Source of the DNA: Rostrohypoxylon terebratum
Lineage: Eukaryota > Ascomycota > Sordariomycetes > Xylariales > Hypoxylaceae
Assembly: GCA_022497145.1 (NCBI GenBank)
Contig: MU385857.1
Coordinates: forward strand, 682,001-746,000
DNA length: 64,000 bases
Direction of reading: 5' to 3'
Made by a program: the position numbers and the translations under genes. Of the stretch, positions 57,799 through 64,000 are shown piece after piece (the first letter of the stretch is position 1; every line of letters starts with the position of its first letter). The notes under the pieces were generated by a model. That model searched no databases. It was given only the letters and a program-made list of their open reading frames with translations, and had not been told where the DNA came from.

Positions 57799-58547
57799 GG
57801 CTAATCTTCCCAGACTCGCAGGATCTGCAGACCCGGGCTGTCCAAGGAGGTTTGGTTAGGCCGATTGGTGTCCAGTTGGTGTCCAGTTTGAGCTTTGTCT
57901 TTTGGTGAAGGCCCTGAGGTTAGTAACACAAAACATGCATTTTGCTCTAGCTCATGATTGTATCCATGGATGGCAATTAGCAGATAGATGATGAGACAAT
58001 AGACTTGCTATCAAGACTTGTTCTAGACCAGTGTATGCTGATCCTAATTCAGTAAGCTATCATATATATATTTCACAAGATATGGGCTTCGTCATGGCAT
58101 GTATAAAAGATGTATTAGTGTCTAGGTATGGATGTTGATTTGGTTGGGTTGATCAATGATGAATTACAGGTTCAGGCTCTGTACATACAGTTAAGTTATT
58201 AGAATTAACCTATTTGAAATAATCTAAGCGTTTCCTTTTGAAGTTGAATGCAGCCTCCAAATTAACTTATGTAGCAATATTACTGCGTAGGCACATGCCA
58301 CACAGGTACATAGCTCCACTAGCAAAGCTAGATTCATACACTAGTCTAAAAGCATACTAGCTAGTATCTAGGTACCTTCCAGCTGTACCTTAGATGTGGG
58401 GCTATATATTTAACCTGATTAGGATAGCAGAAAGTGAATTCGTGCCTGTCCATCATCTTCAACCATGCTGCCAGGCTGCCAGACTGCCAGACAACCGACA
58501 ATTGACAGTAAACAGTAGCTGCACGATACCTTCTATAACACCCTACG
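57799..58547. other. Intergenic spacer
   Basis: AT-rich with simple TATATA runs near 58063. A T-arm-like hairpin near 58163 was examined and rejected as a tRNA. No gene is seen. Confidence 0.5.
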
Positions 58548-59355
58548 ATGACCGAGAACGCCCAATCTGGCGGGGGCAACACTGCCAATGGTGACCGCCA
58601 GGCAGCACTTTCAGAATACAACAAGCAACGTCAAAATCTTAAAGAGCTTCTAGCAAAGCGAAAACAACAAGACAGGCAATTGGTAAATCGCGTCTTCCTT
58701 AATTTTCCACCTATTCCTATCTGACTTCTCGCAACTTATTCCTTCTAACATTATATGCTAGGCGCAACTAGAACAAAACATAGTCGACCTCGAAGCCAAG
58801 TACCTTAGCAATACGCGCTTCGGCAATATCGTAAAGGGATTCGACAATTACATCAAAGGCACCAGTTCTGCTGCGCAACGCAAGCAAGGCGAATTGAAGG
58901 AGGAAGATTACATCTGGTCACGATCATCTATTTCTCATAACAGCCTACACGTGAGTTTCTGCCTCTATCCTATTTAATAAATTGTATTTCTTTCTACCTT
59001 TTAAAGTCCCCGAATTCCCATTCCGTGGTCGCTGAACACACACATTGACATTTCTTCCCTACCTTAGCCCGACAATGTCGACGCGCTCTCTAACACTTCC
59101 ACTCCGGCCGCACCCACGCCACTCTCAACAACCTTCGGCGGAGCCGGCGGTCGAGACAGCGGCTCGAACCAGCCCACGCCGACGTCGGCGACCGAGAAGT
59201 CCTCGGGGAAGAGCGGGAAGGCGACGAAGAAGCGACCGCAGCCGCGAAAGGACACCAAGGATGCCGGCGACGACGAGAGCGAGGACGATTCCCGCGATGC
59301 GAACAGCAGCAACAAGAAGATTCGTACCCACTTTGGTGCCGCTGCGAGGAAGTGA
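58548..59355 (+). CDS. EAF6: NuA4 histone acetyltransferase subunit Eaf6
   Basis: Small shared subunit of NuA4 (and NuA3) histone acetyltransferase complexes; nuclear. Exons 58548-58682, 58762-58950 and 59068-59355, all joined in phase 0, give 203 residues, usual for filamentous fungi. The N-terminal two-thirds is the Eaf6 helix region: YNKQRQNLKELLAKRKQQDRQL followed by LEQNIVDLEAKYL (coiled coil), then the conserved GNIVKGFDNYIKG and WSRSSISHNSLH blocks. The C-terminal exon is a disordered acidic/basic tail ending in KKIRTHFGAAARK. The last exon is GC-rich, so another long frame overlaps it; that frame continues 175 bp past the stop. Confidence 0.92.
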
Positions 59356-59644
59356 AGCTTACTACCACCTCTGCTGCGACTCGCCCTGCGCCTTTCCTGG
59401 CGAGTGCGTCGCCCACGCCTGCGAGGTCAACGGAGTCAAGTGTCCGTGCTGCATCGGCATCTCGCAGATTCGCCCTTACCTGATCCGCGCTGCGTATCAA
59501 GGCATAATTTCCATCCTCCAACACTACTAGCGGCTGCACTTACCTCGACATACAATGTCGCATCGGTATATCATTCCGCCCTGTTTGGCGTAAGGTTTCG
59601 GGTTTCATGGCGTCTTCAAAACATTGGGCGTTTATTAAGGACAG

Positions 59645-59674
59645 GGACTAGGACTAGGACTAGGACTAAGACTA
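59645..59674. repeat. Tandem hexamer GGACTA, 5 copies
   Basis: Four perfect copies and one with a single mismatch, downstream of EAF6. Confidence 0.8.
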
Positions 59675-60044
59675 GGAAGGACATTACTGCTTTGATTTCT
59701 TCGGAGGGTTTCACGCATTCATGTTCGCAACGGTCTATTCCTGAGATACCCGACCGTCTGGGTAACATTAATATATTACCACAAACCCAGTACGAGATAG
59801 CATGGAGGGCATCTATACCTAGTATGCCTTGATCGACATTGAGGTTACATATATCTAGGTAACTTCAATGTTCTTGAAGGTTTCTTGTACCTAGGACTTA
59901 GGTACTTTCACAAGAGATTCGACAAATGGATTGAATTTTATGAACAAGGCAACCTTGAACACGGCATCGAATTGCTTGACTTGATTATATGCAGTTTAGA
60001 GTGACATTTTTGCTTTCTTGTTCATGCGGGGAGTAGCGGGGGAT

Positions 60045-60065
60045 AGCCAACAGCCAACAGCCAAC
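60045..60065. repeat. Tandem heptamer AGCCAAC, 3 copies
   Basis: Three perfect copies about 350 bp upstream of the peptidase start. Confidence 0.8.
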
Positions 60066-60126
60066 GAAACTTTCTTTAGTCTTTACCTAGTAGTAGTTAC
60101 GTAAATGGTAGCACCTAGCTATTCGG

Positions 60127-60150
60127 TGTGGCCCTGTGGCCCTGTGGCCC
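60127..60150. repeat. Tandem octamer TGTGGCCC, 3 copies
   Basis: Three perfect copies 82 bp from the AGCCAAC repeat, in the peptidase upstream region. Confidence 0.8.
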
Positions 60151-60408
60151 TCTGTGGACACCCTGAAAGTTCCTTAAGTCGGGCTTCAGTACGTGGTCAA
60201 AGGGAGCTTCTTAAAATGGTCATCATGGTGATCTATGGAATCTACTGGGGGCTATATAATATGGCATAATATGGTATAATATGATATATTTCATATATAT
60301 TTCATGAAGCCTTCTTAGAGTCTGTCCGAACTGAATTTACCTTATTTACCCTCGCAGCCTCGTTGCCCTCCTACTAACTAACCATCCTTTCCTCCACTCT
60401 TGTTCACG

Positions 60409-62916
60409 ATGATGATCATGGCCACCAAATTCACGCCGGAGGTGCTCCTTTCCGCGCCACGCCGCAGCGCCGCCTCACCCAATTCTACCGGCACCCTCGC
60501 TCTCTATACCGGTACGCCCTAGATCGGATATCCGTCTACATAGTACATATATCACGGCTTATTAGAAACGAGGCTAATGTAGTTCAGTGTCTCAATATTC
60601 CTTCGAATCACACTCCAAAAGTTTCTCTATCAAGGTCTTGGATATCAAGACTCGCCAGTCGACCCAGCTGTTCGACGACTCGGCTTACTCTGAGCCCACC
60701 TGGCTTTCGGAGAACGAGTTCTTATTAGTGAAGGGCGGAGAAAATACCACGGCTCTGTTGGTGGCTGATGCAGCCAAGCCTGGTTCGGAGTAAGTTGGAG
60801 TGAGCCGGTATCTTTGGTATCTTTGGTATCTTTGGAGTTACACTTACATGCGTCAATAGTCCGTATGAGATTGCCACCTTCAATACTTCGGTGTCCAACA
60901 TTAAGGCAAAGGATATTGGTAACGGTACTGTAGCCCTCGCCTTGACGGCTCCTACCACGCCTTCAGGGGAGATTTTATATCAAACGGAGGAAGCCAAACC
61001 TCAATCATCAGCCAAGGCGTATACTAACCTTTTTGTACGCCACTGGGACTCATATGTATCCAAGAACACGCAAGGCCTCTTCTACGGAGCGCTAAAGAAA
61101 GAGGATGGAAAATTCAAGCTGCAGGGCCAGGGCCTAGTGAACGCGCTAGCAGGCACGAGGTTGGAGTGTCCAGTGCCGCCCTTCGGCGACGCCAACGACT
61201 ACGATATCGGAAAAGAAGGCATAATATTCGTATCGAAAGATCCGGAACTAAATCCCGCCTTATGGACTAAGACCGACCTCTACTATGTACCGCTCAAGAC
61301 CTTTACGGAGCCCAAAGCCCCTTTCCCACAGATCGTCAAGACAGGCGAGTTGCAAGGCTACTCCGGCGTTCCCGTGTTCTCTCACGATGGAACCAAGGTC
61401 GTATTCAAACGCATGCGGAATAAACAGTACGAATCAGACAAATGGCGACTTCTGCTCATCCCGGATATCAAGGACCTGAGCAACGTGCAGGAATTCTACA
61501 AGACGGACGACGGCGAGGGCGGCTGGCACTTGCGACCGGAGGGAATCGTGTGGAGCAACGATGATGAGGAGTTATACGTTACAGCTGAGAAGGACGCTCG
61601 ACAGATCCTATATAAACTCCCCTCGAGCCCACTAAAGGCCAAAGAATTGCCGGTACCGTTGACGCAGGATGGTGCGGTAGGCGACTTCTACAACTTATCC
61701 AAGGATGACAACCGTCTCTTCTTCACATCCACATCCCTCATCGACAACTCCTCGTACTCGATCCTCGACCCTAGCTCTAAAGAACAAGGCCTTATATCAT
61801 CTAGTTCGAAAGAGGGTAAGTCGTTCGGTCTGACAAGCCGCCAAGTAGACGAGTTCTGGTATAAGGGGGCAGGCGATTATCAAGTCCATGCTTTGGTGAT
61901 GAAGCCGTCCAACTTCGACCCGAATAAGAAGTACCCTTTGGCATTCCTAATTCACGGAGGACCGCAAGGAGCATGGGGACAGAGTTGGAGCACGAGATGG
62001 AACCCGGCCGTATTTGCCGAGCAGGGCTACGTCGCCGTGTTGCCGAACCCGACCGGCAGCACTGGGTACGGTCAGGCGTTTACAGATGGGATCGCTAATG
62101 AATGGGGTGGACGTCCCTACAACGATCGTGAGTAGATTCTATTCCCGCAGAGCCTAGATGTTGCTAACTAGAGATACGATAGTGGTGAATGCCTTCGAGT
62201 ACATCGAAGATAACATCACCTACATCGACACCACTAACGCTGTGGCCTTAGGTGCCTCGTACGGAGGCTACATGATCAGTAAGTTTCTATTCCTTCCTTT
62301 CCCGATAGACCATATTAATAATGATCTCTTCACCAGACTGGATCCAAGGTCACCCCCTCGGCCGCAAATTCAAAGCCCTCGTCTGTCACGACGGCATCTT
62401 CAGCACCATGAGCAACTGGTCGACCGAGGAGCTCTTCTTCCCCGTCCACGAGATGGGCGGCACCCTATGGGAGAACCGCGAGGGATACGCGCGCTGGGAC
62501 CCCGCCGCTCACGTCGGCGAGTGGTCCACGCCCCAGCTCATCATACACAGCGAGCTCGACTACCGCTTGCCTATTTCAGAGGGGTTAGCCGCGTTTAATG
62601 GTAAGTCTAGGAACTGAAAATTCAAGATTATGCATGAATAGGATAGCAATGCTAACGCAGGTGGATTTGTAGCACTCCAAACACGCGGCGTCCCAAGTCG
62701 ACTTTTGATGTTCCCCGACGAGAACCACGTAAGTGATCTGAACCTTTCATCAAAGAGTGCAGTCAGCAATTGCTAACGATATGGTCGCTCTAGTGGGTAT
62801 TGAAACCCGAGAATTCCCTCGTCTGGCACAAAGAGGTATTGGGTTGGATCAACAAGTATACTGGTCTAGACACCACGGGACTATCGAGCGATGCGGAGAA
62901 TCTTAGTTTGGAATGA
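60409..62916 (+). CDS. Dipeptidyl-peptidase V-like serine peptidase (S9 prolyl oligopeptidase family)
   Basis: Removes dipeptides from peptide N-termini. Exons: 60409-60511, 60588-60789, 60860-62127, 62183-62278, 62337-62600, 62673-62728 and 62794-62916; phases agree and give 703 residues. The N-terminal half is a beta-propeller (repeats such as YSEPTWLSENEFLLV and SGVPVFSHDGTKVVF). The C-terminal alpha/beta-hydrolase domain starts near LAFLIHGGPQGAWGQSW. The catalytic triad is S550 (GASYGGYM), D631 (HSELDYRLP) and H663 (DENHWV). The N-terminus (MMIMATKFTPEVLL) carries no signal peptide, unlike secreted Aspergillus DppV, so a cytosolic DPP5 paralogue is likely. An unseen upstream exon with a signal peptide is the alternative. 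Intron 2 contains a nonamer repeat. A second AG in intron 5 was rejected on frame. Confidence 0.92.
60807..60833. repeat. Tandem nonamer GGTATCTTT, 3 copies, in a peptidase intron
   Basis: Three perfect copies inside intron 2 (60790-60859), filling more than a third of it. Confidence 0.85.
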
Positions 62917-63184
62917 CATAACTGCATATATACGGAGTTCTACGGAATCTAAGATAAATTGAGAGCAATATGAACAAGGGAAAGCTGTGTGTTTTTGTTT
63001 CAAGAAACAATAGTCTATAAATGTGACAGGGCAGCCCAGTCTACATATATCGAATGACTGGCTGAGATCATTAGCAACTTTGAGAGATATCTGAATGGTT
63101 ACAAACGATTTCCCACGCCCAGAAATTTGAGGTATTATTGTCAACCTTTTCGCCGCCATCAAGGAAAGTCAGCACGAGACTCGG

Positions 63185-64000
63185 TCATATAATCTCCAGT
63201 CTTGACTTGTTGCAAGATAGAGAGACGTATCCTCCCTCTTCCTCCATTTCTAACAAGCTGAACAGCTCCCTGCTACTAATCTGGCGCATTATGATCTTGA
63301 TATGATTCCAGCATAACTTGTCGAGATCGAGAAATATTACCACATCTGTCTTGCGGTTTATCTCTGGTTGCTGCAGGGGTACCGCCAAATCGGGGTATTC
63401 CTGCTGCAGCTTCATCTGCATCAACCATGCAGCCTTATGGTCTATCTTCTTTAGATACTGCCTAATGAATCTAGCCTCGCTCTTGGGGTGCTTGATCCGA
63501 TATGAGTTGCTGAAGTGGTTGTACTGCTCAAGCATCAATACCGCTTTCTGTGGTGGTTGCGGTCCTGAAGATCCGGGATCTGCTGATTGACATGAGTTTC
63601 CGCCCGTCATCCCATCCAGGGGCCAGTCTAGCGGGATCTAATTAGCGATCGTATGAAAACACCGCTGTCAAGTTTAACTTTACCATTTGACGTTATAGAA
63701 GAGATTATCTCGGGGATCTTTTCGAGAAACTGTAAAAAGTCTTCCTGTCTAGGAGTGAAGGCTTCGAGAAATCTCCGAATTTGCGCGTGGTCGGTAATGG
63801 TCTCCATCAAAGCCTCCTTTTGATCCAAGCTGATCTTAGATACAGCATCGAGCTTCTCGTACAGGGATACCACCATAGATTCTACGCGAGCCAGCGTTTC
63901 GTTGATTTTGGTAATATCTTGGGGATTTGGTAACGTCGCACGAAAATCCTTGATGACTCCATCGACGGTGGATAGTTGTCCTTGGTGGTGATCAATCTGC
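63185..64000 (-). CDS. Hypothetical protein, 3' part (5' end outside window)
   Basis: The minus-strand frame is open from the right edge (no start in view). Model: >64000-63684 joined to 63627-63185 through a 56-bp intron (donor GTAAAG, acceptor CGCTAG), phase 1 at both ends, giving about 253 visible residues. The N-terminal visible part is helical with coiled-coil character (QGQLSTVDGVIKDF ... NETLARVESMVVSLYEKLDAV). A Pro/Ser-rich linker and a basic helical C-terminal region (RIKHPKSEARFIRQYLKKIDH) follow. The layout recalls N-terminal modules of fungal ankyrin/STAND-type proteins, but I cannot name a domain. Without the splice the first part would stop at 63628 in SLIRSR. Confidence 0.6.

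Larger units (their letters stand above)
59356..60408. other. Intergenic spacer with tandem repeats
   Basis: Contains the EAF6 3' UTR, the GGACTA repeat at 59645-59674, CCTAGG-type motifs at 59853-59905, the AGCCAAC repeat at 60045-60065 and the TGTGGCCC repeat at 60127-60150, then the peptidase promoter. Confidence 0.6.

Noticed and set aside
58163..58181. tRNA T-arm-like hairpin (tacag ... ctgta around gttcaggct)
   Set aside because: The loop lacks the TTCRA consensus, and no acceptor, D or anticodon arms fit on either side.
63628..63662. 35-bp intron alternative in the right-edge gene (donor GTGTTT)
   Set aside because: Shorter than usual fungal introns; the 56-bp GTAAAG donor at 63683 gives the same frame and a better signal.

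Overview
The window reads as nuclear DNA of a filamentous ascomycete (Pezizomycotina, probably Sordariomycetes). The evidence is the many short GT-AG introns of about 50-120 bp, the fungus-specific proteins (Pmt4, PCM1, Per1, Eaf6, DPP V type peptidase) and protein-coding genes on both strands separated by 0.3-3.8 kb spacers. The order within the class cannot be fixed by eye. I saw no rRNA, tRNA, CRISPR array, intact transposon or obvious secondary-metabolite cluster.

Layout. 0-20 kb: 3' part of the Pol I subunit RPA135, a secreted tyrosinase, an ammonium permease, a BRCT family-X DNA polymerase (POL4), a PhoD phosphatase in 11 exons, and the type I arginine methyltransferase HMT1/PRMT1. 20-30 kb: riboflavin synthase, MUS81 (minus), phosphoacetylglucosamine mutase, a secreted GH5 glycosidase (minus), and the GPI-lipid remodelling protein Per1. 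30-41 kb: a large C2H2 zinc-finger protein (minus), then a gene-poor pocket holding only two orphan genes. 41-54 kb: a RidA/HMF1 deaminase with a 14-nt microexon (minus), PMT4, a membrane-anchored prenylcysteine oxidase-like flavoprotein (minus), a secreted GH18 chitinase with a GNTTT-repeat linker, and a FAHD1-like hydrolase (minus). 54-64 kb: a small conserved-looking protein, a PWI/SR splicing protein, the NuA4 subunit EAF6, a DPP V-like serine peptidase, and a partial unknown gene running off the right edge.

The genes are mostly housekeeping and do not form one pathway. Several touch cell wall and secretion: PCM1 supplies UDP-GlcNAc for chitin and GPI anchors, Per1 remodels GPI anchors, PMT4 O-mannosylates secretory proteins, and the chitinase, tyrosinase and GH5 enzyme are secreted. 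They are dispersed and separately transcribed. Exon boundaries were read by hand from splice signals; every spliced model keeps an open frame with matching phases, but none is confirmed by RNA.

The most notable non-coding signal is a family of short CCTAGG/TAGGTACC-type motifs, often arranged as small palindromes. They recur in many intergenic spacers, and I saw them in none of the coding exons I traced. I found no convincing undescribed system; the findings are modest leads.
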